A DNA stretch of 64,000 bases from Demequina activiva. Its GTDB lineage: Bacteria; Actinomycetota; Actinomycetes; Actinomycetales; Demequinaceae. The position numbers were made by a program, and so were the translations under genes. Shown piece by piece: positions 46,059 to 54,625 of this stretch. The stretch covers positions 1 to 64,000 of the forward strand of contig NZ_BONR01000006.1 in assembly GCF_016862815.1 (NCBI RefSeq), in the 5' to 3' direction. The notes beneath the pieces are model-generated. The model worked only from the letters and a program-made list of their open reading frames with translations, did not search any database and was not told where the DNA came from. Position 1 is the first letter of the stretch, and the number at the start of each line of letters is the position of its first letter.

Positions 46059-47957
46059 GTGGCAGGCACCATCAATCGGGACGACATCGCGGCGGTCCGC
46101 GAGCGCGCGCCGATCGAGGAGATCATCGGCCAGCACGTCGCCCTCAAGAGTGCCGGCGTGGGGACGCTCAAGGGATTGTGCCCGTTCCACGACGAGCGCA
46201 CGCCGTCCTTCAACGTTCGCCCCGCCGCCGGCCGCTGGCATTGCTTTGGCTGCGGCGAGGGCGGCGACGTCATCGAGTTCGTGATGCGCCTGGACGGGCT
46301 GCCCTTCGCGGAGGCCGTCGAGTACCTCGCCGAGCGCGCGGGCGTCCAGCTCCGCTACGAGGCGGGCGGGAGTGCGAAGCGAGAGGGCACCAGCGGCCAG
46401 CGCAAGCGGCTGCTCGAGGCCCACCGGGTCGCTGCCGCCTACTTCGCCGAGCAGCTCGCGAGCCCTGAGGCGCGCATCGGACGGGACTTCCTGCGCGAGC
46501 GAGGGTTCGATCGCGCGGCGGCGGAGATGTTCGGCGTGGGCTATGCGCCTCAGGGCTGGTCGCACCTGAGCGACCACCTCAAGTCGAGCGGCTTCACCAT
46601 CGACGAGCTGCGCGCGTCCGGGCTGGTGTCCGAGGGGGCGAAAGGCGTCTACGACCGCTTTCGCGGACGTCTGGTGTGGCCCATCCGGGACGTGACGGGA
46701 GAGGTGATCGGCTTTGGCGCTCGTCGACTGCACGAGGACGATCAGGGCCCCAAGTACCTCAACACCCCCGAGACGGCCCTCTACAAGAAGGCCCAGGTGC
46801 TCTACGGCCTCGACCTCGCGAAGAGCGCGATCCGCACCGAGCGCACGGCCGTGGTGGTCGAGGGCTACACGGACGTGATGGCGTGCCACCTGGCCGGCAT
46901 CACCAACGCCGTCGCCACGTGCGGCACCGCGTTCGGTACGGACCACGTCAAGGTGGTGCGCAGGCTCATGGGCGACACCGGTGGGCCGCAGACCAAGATC
47001 GGCGAGTCCGGCGCCAAGGTGGTCTTCACGTTCGATGGCGACGAGGCGGGCCAGAACGCCGCGCTCAAGTCCTTCCAGCTGGACCAGCAGTTCCTCGCCC
47101 AGACGTTCGTCGCCGTCGACCCGGACGGTAAGGATCCGTGCGACCTGCGCCAGGACGGGGGAGACGAGGCGGTGCGGGCGCTGCTCGATCGGCGCGTGCC
47201 CCTGTTCGAGTTCGTGATCCGTACGTCGTTGAGCTCGCACGACCTCGAGACCGCCGAGGGCCGGGTGGCGGCCCTGCGCGCTGCCGCTCCCGTGGTCGGG
47301 GGGATCAAGGATCGTGCGCTCCAGCCGGAGTATGCGCGGCGCCTCGCCGGCTGGCTGGGCATGGACGTGGACGCCGTGACGCGCGCCGTGAAGGACGCCG
47401 GTCGCGCGCGCCAGGGCTCGTCGCACGAGCCACCCGCCGCCACCGGTGCCATCCCCGTGGACCCCGCCGTCGCATCGGCCCGTCCCAATCCTCGGGATCC
47501 CGTGGTGCGTGCCGAGGCCATGTCTCTCGGCGTGCTGCTGCAGTCTCCGCGCGAGGTGGCGAGCGACCCGCTGGGCGCGCAGGTGATCGCCGATCTCGAC
47601 GCCGCCGCCTACACCGTGCCGCAGTACCGCGCCGTGTACGAGGCCATCCAGGCCACTGGCGTTCCGGGGAGCGTGGGCTCCGACTGGGCCAACGATGTCG
47701 CGGAACAGGCCGGTCCCACGCTCGCGGTCGTGGTCTCCGAGCTCGCGGTGACGCCGCTGCCGCACGACCGGCCGGACGCGCTGGGCCACTGGGGCGCGAC
47801 AGTGCTGGCTCGCGTGCTCGATCTCAGCATCACACGCCGGATCGGGGATCTCCGCGGCCGCATGCAGCGCGCCGGAGCAGGCACCGAGGAGGGTCAGGCC
47901 GCGTTCGCCGAGATCATCCGCCTCGAGACAGCGCGCCGGTCCCTGCGCGAGCCGTGA
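46059..47957 (+). CDS. dnaG: DNA primase
   Basis: 632 residues. The N-terminal zinc finger CPFHDERTPSFNV...HCFGCGEGG (about 41-66), the RNA-polymerase core with TOPRIM motif VVVEGYTDVMACH (about 265-277) and VVFTFDGDEAGQNAALKSF, and a C-terminal DnaB-binding region (about 450-632) are all present. It makes RNA primers at the replication fork. No toprim Asp is missing. The GTG at 46059 follows a leaderless-type promoter; no Shine-Dalgarno is seen. Confidence 0.96.
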   Translation: MAGTINRDDIAAVRERAPIEEIIGQHVALKSAGVGTLKGLCPFHDERTPSFNVRPAAGRWHCFGCGEGGDVIEFVMRLDGLPFAEAVEYLAERAGVQLRYEAGGSAKREGTSGQRKRLLEAHRVAAAYFAEQLASPEARIGRDFLRERGFDRAAAEMFGVGYAPQGWSHLSDHLKSSGFTIDELRASGLVSEGAKGVYDRFRGRLVWPIRDVTGEVIGFGARRLHEDDQGPKYLNTPETALYKKAQVLYGLDLAKSAIRTERTAVVVEGYTDVMACHLAGITNAVATCGTAFGTDHVKVVRRLMGDTGGPQTKIGESGAKVVFTFDGDEAGQNAALKSFQLDQQFLAQTFVAVDPDGKDPCDLRQDGGDEAVRALLDRRVPLFEFVIRTSLSSHDLETAEGRVAALRAAAPVVGGIKDRALQPEYARRLAGWLGMDVDAVTRAVKDAGRARQGSSHEPPAATGAIPVDPAVASARPNPRDPVVRAEAMSLGVLLQSPREVASDPLGAQVIADLDAAAYTVPQYRAVYEAIQATGVPGSVGSDWANDVAEQAGPTLAVVVSELAVTPLPHDRPDALGHWGATVLARVLDLSITRRIGDLRGRMQRAGAGTEEGQAAFAEIIRLETARRSLREP

Positions 47958-48100
47958 CGCCGAGTGGACAGCGGATGTCACGGGACGGCCACAGTCTCGT
48001 GAACGCGCTGTTACCGATGTGAAAATTCTGGGCTCAAGCGCGCGAACGCTGCGCGGCTGTGTATAGGTTCGATGGAAGGCCGCGATGCCGCGGCGTCTGA

Positions 48101-48118
48101 CGACGCCATTCGGCGTCG
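48101..48118 (+). promoter_or_regulatory. Hairpin in the phnD 5' leader
   Basis: CGACGCC pairs with GGCGTCG around ATTC. The rest of the 190-bp gap after dnaG holds a possible -10 (TATAGG/TAGGTT near 48062-48069) and the GAAAGG ribosome site, nothing else clear. Confidence 0.4.
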
Positions 48119-48147
48119 CATGAGATCCCGAACCGAAAGGTGACACT

Positions 48148-49197
48148 GTGCGAACCACGTTCAACCCCCTGGCCGCCGCCGCGCTGGTCGGAGCGACCGC
48201 GCTGGTCGTGGCCGGCTGCGCCAGCTCCGACGAGCCCGAGGACGACGTCACGACGGACTCGACGGCCACTGCCGAGGAGACCGACGACGCCATGGAGGGC
48301 GGCGAGGGTCTTCCCGAGGAGCTCATCCTGGGTCTCGTCCCGTCCGACGAGGTCGACCAGCTGGTCACCGATGGCGACGTGCTCGCAGAGCTGCTCGCCG
48401 CGGAGCTCGGCGTCGAGGTCACCACGTTCATCCCGGACAGCTACGCGGCCGTGGTGGTCGCGATGCAGACCGACCAGGCGGACATCGGCTTCCTGGGCCC
48501 GATCGCGATGGTCCAGGCCGTCGACGAGGCCGGCGCGGTGCCCGTGCTGCAGTCGGTCCGCTACGGCTCCTCCAGCTACGTCACGCAGTGGATGACGAAC
48601 GACCCCGACACGTTCTGCATGGACGAGGTCACCACCGAGGCGGACGACGAGGGCGTGAACTACTCGTACTGCAACGGTGCGACCGGCTACGACGGCCCTC
48701 AGGGCGAGGATGCGCTCGCGCTCATCGACCCCAGCTCGCAGATCGCGTTCGTGGATGAGAGCTCGGCGTCCGGCTACTACTACCCGGCGACGCAGCTCGA
48801 GTCGATCCTCGGCATCGACCCGCTGGTCGACCTGACCGGCTCGTTCTTCGCCGGCGGCCACCCGCAGGCGGTCCAGGCCGTGTACGACGGCGACGCCGTG
48901 GTCGGCACCTCGTTCAACGACGCGCGCTCTGAGCTCGCAGCCGAGTTCCCCGACGTGGGCGAGCAGGTCGTGGTCTTCGCGTACTCGACCAACATCCCCA
49001 ACGACGGCGTGGTGCTCTCGTCGGACCTGTCCGCTGAGGCGCAGCAGCAGATCACGGAGGCGCTGATGGCGATCGCAGAGACTGAGGAGGGCCTCGCCGC
49101 CCTGGACGCGGTCTACAACATCGAGGGCCTCGAGCCCGCGGACACCGCTGCACTCGACGAGGCCCGCCAGGTGGCGGCGAACTTCGGCGAAGGCTGA
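48148..49197 (+). CDS. phnD: Phosphonate/phosphite-type ABC transporter binding lipoprotein
   Basis: 349 residues. Lipobox ALVVAGC (Cys about 24), an acidic Thr/Asp/Glu linker (about 27-52), then LILGLVPSDEVDQLV, QADIGFLGPIAMVQA, FVDESSASGYYYP, GGHPQAVQAVYDGDAVVGTS, typical of PhnD/PtxB. It captures phosphonate, phosphite or related oxyanions; the ligand cannot be read from sequence. GTG start with GAAAGGTGA upstream. It is followed by a strong hairpin before phnC. Confidence 0.9.
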   Translation: MRTTFNPLAAAALVGATALVVAGCASSDEPEDDVTTDSTATAEETDDAMEGGEGLPEELILGLVPSDEVDQLVTDGDVLAELLAAELGVEVTTFIPDSYAAVVVAMQTDQADIGFLGPIAMVQAVDEAGAVPVLQSVRYGSSSYVTQWMTNDPDTFCMDEVTTEADDEGVNYSYCNGATGYDGPQGEDALALIDPSSQIAFVDESSASGYYYPATQLESILGIDPLVDLTGSFFAGGHPQAVQAVYDGDAVVGTSFNDARSELAAEFPDVGEQVVVFAYSTNIPNDGVVLSSDLSAEAQQQITEALMAIAETEEGLAALDAVYNIEGLEPADTAALDEARQVAANFGEG

Positions 49198-49206
49198 GAC
49201 GTCTGA

Positions 49207-49253
49207 CCGTCGCGGTGACCGCAGCCCCGCGTGGGCGGCGGTCACCGCGACGG
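49207..49253 (+). terminator. 16-bp hairpin between phnD and phnC
   Basis: CCGTCGCGGTGACCGC (49207-49222) pairs perfectly with GCGGTCACCGCGACGG (49238-49253) around a 15-nt loop. It likely stops most transcripts after phnD or protects the phnD mRNA, giving more binding protein than transporter. Confidence 0.8.
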
Positions 49254-49292
49254 CGTCTCATGGCCGGAACCATTTCGTGAAACAGTGAATCC

Positions 49293-50063
49293 ATGATCGA
49301 GCTCAAGGACGTGACCGTCCGGTATCCCAACGGCGTGATCGGACTGGACGGCGTCGACCTGCAGATCCCCGACGGCCAGTTCGTCGTGGTCGTCGGCCTG
49401 TCCGGCGCAGGAAAGTCCACTCTCATCCGCACCATCAACGGGCTGGTGCCCGTCACGTCCGGAACCCTCACGGTGGACGACATGGAGGTCTCCGGGGCCT
49501 CCAAGCGTGAGCTGCGGGCGATCCGATCCAAGATCGGCATGATCTTCCAGTCGTTCAACCTGGTGAAGCGCACCTCCGTGATGAACAACGTCATCATGGG
49601 CCAGCTGCACGACATCCCGTGGTGGCGCTCGCTGCTGGGGCTGTGGAGCAAGGAGGAGAAGGAGCGCGGCTTCCAGTCGCTCGAGCGCGTGGGCATCGTC
49701 GAGAAGGCGTGGACACGCGCATCCGAGCTGTCGGGCGGTCAGCAGCAGCGGGTCGCCATCGCCCGCGCATTGGCCCAGGACCCCACGGTGATGCTCGCGG
49801 ATGAGCCAGTGGCCTCGCTCGACCCTCCCACGGCGCAGATGGTGATGAAGGACCTGCAGCGCATCAACCGCGACCTGGGCATCACGACAGTCGTGAACCT
49901 GCACTTCCTGGACCTGGCGCGCGCGTTCGGCGACCGCGTGATCGGCATGCGCGACGGGAAGGTCGTGTTCGACGGCACCGGCGCGGAGGCGGACGATGCG
50001 GTGTTCGAGCGCATCTACGGGCGCTCGCTGACCGCGGACGACACCCTCACCGAGAGCGCATGA
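49293..50063 (+). CDS. phnC: Phosphonate-type ABC transporter ATPase
   Basis: 256 residues: Walker A GLSGAGKSTL (about 36-45), signature ELSGGQQQRVAIARAL (about 146-161), Walker B VMLADEPVASLDP, and the PhnC-like IGMIFQSFNLVKRTSVMNNV. The permease gene overlaps its stop (ATGA). Confidence 0.94.
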   Translation: MIELKDVTVRYPNGVIGLDGVDLQIPDGQFVVVVGLSGAGKSTLIRTINGLVPVTSGTLTVDDMEVSGASKRELRAIRSKIGMIFQSFNLVKRTSVMNNVIMGQLHDIPWWRSLLGLWSKEEKERGFQSLERVGIVEKAWTRASELSGGQQQRVAIARALAQDPTVMLADEPVASLDPPTAQMVMKDLQRINRDLGITTVVNLHFLDLARAFGDRVIGMRDGKVVFDGTGAEADDAVFERIYGRSLTADDTLTESA

Positions 50064-50869
50064 GCGTCGAAGCGCCCCCTCGCGCGGCAGCGACGGACCG
50101 CCCCCGCAAGCCTGCGCCGTCCCCGGTGGTGATCGGCGGCCTGGTGGTCGCCGCGGCGTTCACCTGGTGGGCCGGCCACTCCCTGGGCTTCTCGCTGAGG
50201 CCGCTCGTCGAGAACTGGTCCAACGGCTGGGTGGTCATCGAGCAGTTCCTCAGCCCCAACTGGCCGTTCATCTGGCGGGTGTGGGACGCATGGGTCGAGA
50301 CCATCGCCATCTCGATCGTGGCGAGCGCGGTGGGCGTGAGCCTCGGACTGCTGTTCGCGTTCCTCGCCTCGCGCGTCACCAACCGTTCCGCGTGGGGCTT
50401 CCGCGCGACGCGGTGGTTCCTGTCGGTGCTGCGGTCGCTGCCGGACATCGCGTACGTGCTGATCTTCGTGGCCCTGGTGGGCGTGGGATCCCTCGCCGGC
50501 ATCCTGGCGCTCATCCTGTTCAACATCGGCATCGCGGCGAAGCTCACGAGCGAGACCATCGACGCCGTCGACACCGGTCCGTTGGAGGCAGCTGACGCCT
50601 CGGGCGCCGGCACCGCCGCGCGCGCCCGTTGGGCCGTGATGCCGCAGATCCTGCCCAACTACCTGTCGTACTGCCTCTACATCTTCGAGCTCAACATCCG
50701 CGCCTCGGTCGTGATCGGCATCGCCGGCGGTGGCGGCATCGGCTCCGTCATCAACGTGCAGTTCTCGCGCTTCGAGTACGAGAACGTCGCGGCGATCGTG
50801 GTCGCGCTGTTCGTGGTGGTGCTGCTCATCGACCAGCTCTCGCAGTATCTGCGCCGGAGGTTCGTGTGA
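50060..50869 (+). CDS. phnE: Phosphonate-type ABC transporter permease 1
   Basis: 269 residues with about six helices. The permease signature is DTGPLEAADASGAGTAARARWAVMPQILPNYLSY (about 172-205), followed by NIRASVVIGIAGGGGIGSVI. Overlaps phnC and phnE2 by 4 bp each. Confidence 0.93.
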   Translation: MSVEAPPRAAATDRPRKPAPSPVVIGGLVVAAAFTWWAGHSLGFSLRPLVENWSNGWVVIEQFLSPNWPFIWRVWDAWVETIAISIVASAVGVSLGLLFAFLASRVTNRSAWGFRATRWFLSVLRSLPDIAYVLIFVALVGVGSLAGILALILFNIGIAAKLTSETIDAVDTGPLEAADASGAGTAARARWAVMPQILPNYLSYCLYIFELNIRASVVIGIAGGGGIGSVINVQFSRFEYENVAAIVVALFVVVLLIDQLSQYLRRRFV

Positions 50870-51771
50870 GCGCCGCGACCAACCGCACCCAGCCAGCCAC
50901 GGCGTCGGCCGTCACGACGCCCCGGCCCAGCGAGCCGTCCAAGACCAAGGCGACGCTCACCTGGCTCGCCCTGCTGGTGATCTTCGGGGGCGCGGTGTGG
51001 CTCTCGAACGCCAGGTGGAGCGAGATCACCGGAGTCTTCACGGATGGCTGGCGCTACTTCCAGCTGATGCTCGACGGCGTTCTCGAGAACCCCTTCGCCG
51101 AGCCGTGGTCCGGCTACTGGACACTCGCGCTCGAGAAGATGATGGAGTCGGTGTACATGGCGTGGGTGGGAACGCTCATCGGCGCCATCGTTTCGATCCC
51201 GTTCGGGTTCCTCGCGGCGCGCAACGTCTCAGGCCGCGTCACCGTCCAGGTCACCCGTGGCTTCCTCAACCTCATCCGCGCCGTGCCGGAGCTGGTGTTC
51301 GCGATCATCATCATGCTGCCCATCTTCGGCTTCGGGCCGGTGGCCGGAACTGTCGCGCTGGGAGTGGGCGCCGTCGGAACGCTGGGCAAGCTCACCGCGG
51401 AGGCGCTCGAGGGCATCGACACGGGCCCGGTCGAGGCCGCCCGGGCCGCCGGCGCCCGCAAGCTCGCGGTGCTGCGCTGGGCGTACTGGTCGCAGGTGCT
51501 GCCCGAGGTCGTGGCGTTCTGGCTGTACCGCTTCGAGATCAACATCCGTGCCTCGGCCGTGCTGGGCATCATCGGCGCGGGGGGCATCGGCCAGCTGCTG
51601 GGCCAGCTGTTCGGCCGGCGCGAGTGGGAGCAGATCGGCATCGCGCTCGTCGTGGTGATCGCCGTCACGCTGCTCGTGGATGCGCTCTCCGGGGCCATCC
51701 GCCACCGCATCATCAGCGGCGGCGCGGTCAAGGAGAGCACGTTCAAGGAGGACGCCGTCTCGGCGGTGTGA
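50866..51771 (+). CDS. phnE: Phosphonate-type ABC transporter permease 2
   Basis: 301 residues, a second PhnE-like permease: WVGTLIGAIVSIPFGFLAARNV, GIDTGPVEAARAAGARKLAVLRWAYWSQVLPEV, NIRASAVLGIIGAGGIGQLLGQ. Two permeases side by side suggest a heterodimer. The N-terminus has a 25-residue polar lead. GTG start overlaps phnE by 4 bp. Confidence 0.93.
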   Translation: MSAATNRTQPATASAVTTPRPSEPSKTKATLTWLALLVIFGGAVWLSNARWSEITGVFTDGWRYFQLMLDGVLENPFAEPWSGYWTLALEKMMESVYMAWVGTLIGAIVSIPFGFLAARNVSGRVTVQVTRGFLNLIRAVPELVFAIIIMLPIFGFGPVAGTVALGVGAVGTLGKLTAEALEGIDTGPVEAARAAGARKLAVLRWAYWSQVLPEVVAFWLYRFEINIRASAVLGIIGAGGIGQLLGQLFGRREWEQIGIALVVVIAVTLLVDALSGAIRHRIISGGAVKESTFKEDAVSAV

Positions 51772-51789
51772 ATCGCGGGAGGGCTGTCA

Positions 51790-52084
51790 TGTCGCGGCAA
51801 CGGATCTCGCGGAGGACCTGGGCCGGCCGCGCGCCTCGCTCGGGACCGGAGCGATCACCCTCGCGCAGAACTACCCGTCCCAGGCAGAGGTCGACGAGCG
51901 CTTCGCGTCCGCGCTGGAGGCAGGAGCGACCGAGATCAGGGCGCCGGTGGCGACCGAGTGGGGCGGCTACAGCGGCTATGTCGCAGACCCGGACGGCCAC
52001 GTATGGGAGCTGGCGGTCAACCCGTTCTGGACCCTTGCTGACGACGGGTCCGTGACCATCCCCGCTCACCTCCCGGAGGCGTAG
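51790..52084 (+). pseudogene. Truncated VOC (glyoxalase/bleomycin-resistance-like) remnant
   Basis: The frame reads LAEDLGRP, then GTGAITLAQNYPSQAEVDERF, GATEIRAPVATEWGGYSGYVADPDGH and VWELAVNPFWTLADDGSVTIP to a stop at 52082-52084. This is the C-terminal half of a VOC protein. The N-terminal beta-alpha-beta unit is absent and there is no in-frame start codon at the proper place, because the phnE2 gene ends at 51771. Probably a deletion relic. Confidence 0.75.
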
Positions 52085-52101
52085 CGCCCCAGGAACGCAG
52101 A

Positions 52102-52130
52102 AGAGCCGGCCCGCATCGCGGACCGGCTCT
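52102..52130 (-). terminator. Terminator after tRNA-Asn
   Basis: AGAGCCGG (52102-52109) pairs with CCGGCTCT (52123-52130), just past the 3' end of the tRNA gene. Confidence 0.75.
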
Positions 52131-52136
52131 CAGGGG

Positions 52137-52209
52137 CTCCTCCAGTTGGACTCGAACCAACAACCTGCCGATTAACAGTCGGCTGCTCTGCCAATTGAGC
52201 TATGGAGGA
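52137..52209 (-). tRNA. tRNA-Asn (GTT)
   Basis: 73 nt. On the reverse strand TCCTCCA opens and TGGAGGA closes the acceptor stem, with discriminator G. The D arm is AGCTCAATTGGCAGAGC, the anticodon loop is CTGTTAA (anticodon GTT), and the T arm is GTTGGTTCGAGTCCAAC. No encoded CCA. Followed by a hairpin terminator. Confidence 0.95.
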
Positions 52210-52261
52210 TCGCGATGCACGAGTTTACATGACTCGGGCAGGCTCGCTGACACCCGCGAAG

Positions 52262-52275
52262 GGCCGATGCGCGGG
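52262..52275 (+). repeat. Copy 4 of the intergenic 14-mer GGCCGATGCGCGGG
   Basis: Exact copy between the divergent tRNA genes, 6 nt before the TAGACT hexamer of the tRNA(CAT) promoter, the same distance as copy 2 from the leuA leader promoter. Confidence 0.8.
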
Positions 52276-52281
52276 CGCGGA

Positions 52282-52287
52282 TAGACT
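52282..52287 (+). promoter_or_regulatory. -10 hexamer of tRNA(CAT)
   Basis: TAGACT, 29 nt before the mature tRNA 5' end. Confidence 0.55.
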
Positions 52288-52316
52288 GGCGCGCGGCCGC
52301 CCGCGGGGTGGTCACC

Positions 52317-52390
52317 GGGCCAGTAGCTCAGCCGGTTAGAGCAGCGGACTCATAATCCGTCGGTCGTGGGTTCGAGCCCCACCTGGCCCA
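52317..52390 (+). tRNA. tRNA with CAT anticodon (elongator Met or Ile2)
   Basis: 74 nt. Acceptor GGGCCAG pairs with CTGGCCC, discriminator A. The D arm is AGCTCAGCCGGTTAGAGC; the anticodon loop is CTCATAA on a GCGGA/TCCGT stem; the T arm is CGTGGGTTCGAGCCCCACC. The paired first base and lack of GGG/CCC in the anticodon stem rule out initiator Met. Met and lysidine-modified Ile2 cannot be separated safely by eye. The 203 bp after it (52391-52593) hold no gene I can support. Confidence 0.92.
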
Positions 52391-52593
52391 CGTCGGTGTG
52401 CACTCGCTACTGGGGTGCCCCGCCACTTGGCAGAGGTCTCGCTGAGAATCCCCTGGGGTGCGCCGAATGGTCGAGAGCGCGTCGGGGTCAGCCGGGTCGG
52501 GCCGGAACCCGTCAGCAGCATCACGGCGGTCCTCTTCCACGGATTCAGTGGCAGGGCACGGACTGCGCGCCGCCACGAGCGCTTCGCACTGCG

Positions 52594-53838
52594 CTACTCG
52601 TGTTCGGGAAGCCGCGGCGCGGACAATCCGGGGTCGCGACCGATGAGCGCCGCGCGGGTGACCGCGGAGGAGCCGAACCGATCGCGTACCGCGTCGAGCG
52701 CGACGTCCAGCCTGGCGTCGGTGCGCGCGCCCTCGTTCCAGTCGAGGGAGAGCTCCCCCTGAACTGTGCCAGCGCGAGTGACGTGTGAAAGCGAGACTCC
52801 GATCAGGGTGATGCCGCGTTCGGCGATGTCGCGATCTGCCGCGGCGAGCAGGCTGTGGGCCACCGTCAGCAGCGTCTCGGTGTGATCGGTGGGCGCGGGG
52901 AGGGTGCGCGATCGAGTCGCCTTCGTGAAGTCGCCGTAGCGGAGGCGCAGCACGACGGTGGCGCACGAGGATCCCCGATCGCGCAGGCGCTTCCCGAGCC
53001 CGTCGACGATCTGGGTGACGATCAGCTCGAGCTCACCGCCCGAATGGGGCCGGTTACCGAGCGCGCGCTGCGAGCCGATGGATCCGTGGCGCCTGGTCGT
53101 CTCGACTGGCCGCGGATCTCGGAGCCGGGCCAGCGCATGCAGCTGGGCACCGGCTGCCCTGCCGAGCCACTGCTCGGCGGTCGCCGCCTCGATCTCCGCC
53201 AGCTGTCCGACGGTGTAGATGCCTCGCGCGTGCAGCTTCTCCGCGGTCACCGCGCCGACGCCCCAGAGCCGTTCGACCGGGAGCGGATGGAGGAACGCCT
53301 CCTCGCCTTCCGGCTCCACCACGAGGAGCCCGTCAGGTTTGCTTGCCGCGCTCGCGACCTTCGCCAGGAACTTGGTTCTCGCGACGCCCACGGAGATGGG
53401 AAGGCCCACGTCGCCACGCACGCGTTCCCGCAGCCGTGTGGCGATCTCGACGGGGGCTCCTGCTATGCGGCGCAGTCCCCCCACCTCGAGGAACGCCTCG
53501 TCGATCGAGATCCCCTCCACAGAGGGGGTGGTGTCATGGAACACCTCGAAGACCGCACGGCTGGCCGCGGAGTAGGCCTCCATCCGGGGCGGGACGATGA
53601 CTGCGTCGGGGCACAGCGCGCGCGCCCGCTGCACACCCATCGCCGTGCGCACCCCTCGTGCCTTCGCCTCGTAGCTCGCGGCGACCACGACTCCGCCGCC
53701 CACGATCACGGGACGGCCCCGCAGCGCGGGATCGTCCCGCTGCTCCACCGAGGCGTAGAACGCGTCGAGATCCGCGTGGAGCACCGTCGCCTCGCCGCGC
53801 ACCCGCCACCTCCTGCCGCCACCCGCTCTTTCCGACAT
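52594..53838 (-). CDS. dinB: DNA polymerase IV (Y-family)
   Basis: 414 residues: LHADLDAFYASVEQRDD (catalytic Asp, about 22-38), ASYEAKARGVRTAMGVQRARALCP, GISIDEAFLEVGG (catalytic Asp-Glu), then SVGVARTKFLAKVASAASKPDG and a little-finger domain. It carries out translesion synthesis. The C-terminus ends APRLPEHE with no clear beta-clamp motif seen. Two in-frame ATGs lie upstream (53859 and 53958); 53838 is chosen because family homology begins just after it, but the start is uncertain. Confidence 0.9.
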   Translation of the reverse strand: MSERAGGGRRWRVRGEATVLHADLDAFYASVEQRDDPALRGRPVIVGGGVVVAASYEAKARGVRTAMGVQRARALCPDAVIVPPRMEAYSAASRAVFEVFHDTTPSVEGISIDEAFLEVGGLRRIAGAPVEIATRLRERVRGDVGLPISVGVARTKFLAKVASAASKPDGLLVVEPEGEEAFLHPLPVERLWGVGAVTAEKLHARGIYTVGQLAEIEAATAEQWLGRAAGAQLHALARLRDPRPVETTRRHGSIGSQRALGNRPHSGGELELIVTQIVDGLGKRLRDRGSSCATVVLRLRYGDFTKATRSRTLPAPTDHTETLLTVAHSLLAAADRDIAERGITLIGVSLSHVTRAGTVQGELSLDWNEGARTDARLDVALDAVRDRFGSSAVTRAALIGRDPGLSAPRLPEHE

Positions 53839-54062
53839 GGTCTCACCCTGGCCTGACATCGCAGGCGCGGCGGCACGCGCGCTCGCGGGCCACCCGGCCG
53901 ATGAGCGCGCGCCAGCCTCAGCTTCCAGCGCGACCAGCTCGACCGCATGGTGCTGCAAGATCTGGATGCCGCCGAGGTGGTCCTCACGGGCATGGACTGG
54001 AGGAAGAAGCGCCCTAGTCAGGCAAATCCCAGTCTTGCCCCCTCTATGTCATCCCTCATTGC

Positions 54063-54068
54063 TAGCGT
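54063..54068 (+). promoter_or_regulatory. -10 hexamer before the 54075 mini-gene
   Basis: TAGCGT, 6 nt before the ATG at 54075. This promoter probably also serves the DUF1905 gene. Confidence 0.45.
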
Positions 54069-54074
54069 GGGCGC

Positions 54075-54227
54075 ATGGTGACGATCTCCACCTCGCCGGA
54101 TTGCGGGAACGCGCCCAAGCAGGTCTACGGGCGAGATGTGCTCGCCGCCACCGACGCGCTCATCGCCGCGTTGTGCCCACCCGGACTCGACTCCGTCACC
54201 TTCCTCACACCCGCCGCACATGCCTGA
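54075..54227 (+). pseudogene. 50-residue relic resembling an NTF2-like N-terminus
   Basis: It reads MVTISTSPDCGNAPKQV, then GRDVLAATDALIAALCPPG and ends TPAAHA. The ISTSPDCGNAPK start resembles SnoaL/NTF2-like proteins, but the middle and end of that fold are missing. It overlaps the DUF1905 gene by 8 bp. It may be a deletion relic kept as a leaderless lead-in to the DUF1905 gene. Family assignment is from memory of the motif and is tentative. Confidence 0.45.
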
Positions 54228-54522
54228 CTACCTGTTCGACGCCGTGCTGTGGCGCTGGACCGGCAACGGCGCCGCATGGGTGTTCCTCACCGTCCCAGAG
54301 GACATCGCCGACCAGGTCGAGGCGCAGCAGGTGGGTCCCGGGCGGGGCTTCGGCGCTGTGAAGGTGCGCGTGACCATTGGCTCGAGCACGTGGGACACCT
54401 CGATGTTCCCGTCTCAGGAGCACGCCTCGTACATCCTGCCGGTGAAGGCTCCGGTGCGGCGCAAGGAGGGGCTCGACGCCGGCGACACGGCGACGGTGAG
54501 GATCCTGCTGATCGACCCGTGA
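54220..54522 (+). CDS. DUF1905 domain protein
   Basis: 100 residues: YLFDAVLWRWTGNGAAWVFLTVPEDIADQVEAQQ, then GFGAVKVRVTIGSSTWDTSMFPS and YILPVKAPVRRKEGLDAGDTATVRI. This is the whole DUF1905 fold (small beta barrel, function unknown), often found alone or joined to an OmdA domain; here alone. The ATG at 54220 lies in the overlap with the relic above. Confidence 0.85.
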   Translation: MPDYLFDAVLWRWTGNGAAWVFLTVPEDIADQVEAQQVGPGRGFGAVKVRVTIGSSTWDTSMFPSQEHASYILPVKAPVRRKEGLDAGDTATVRILLIDP

Positions 54523-54625
54523 CAGGTGCTTGCTGCGGGGTCCGCTGGACGCGATATTCACCCTGGGCGCGGTGTGCGAACCTGCGATAGCCTGGCGCCA
54601 CAGACCGCGAAGAGGGGGACCACCC

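Noticed and set aside
52336..52524. Reverse-strand frame ending GGARTHDRRIMSPLL
   Set aside because: This is the well-known spurious protein produced by translating the antisense of the tRNA(CAT) gene.
52391..52593. A gene between tRNA(CAT) and dinB
   Set aside because: Frames in both directions are short, arginine-rich and without start sites or family motifs.
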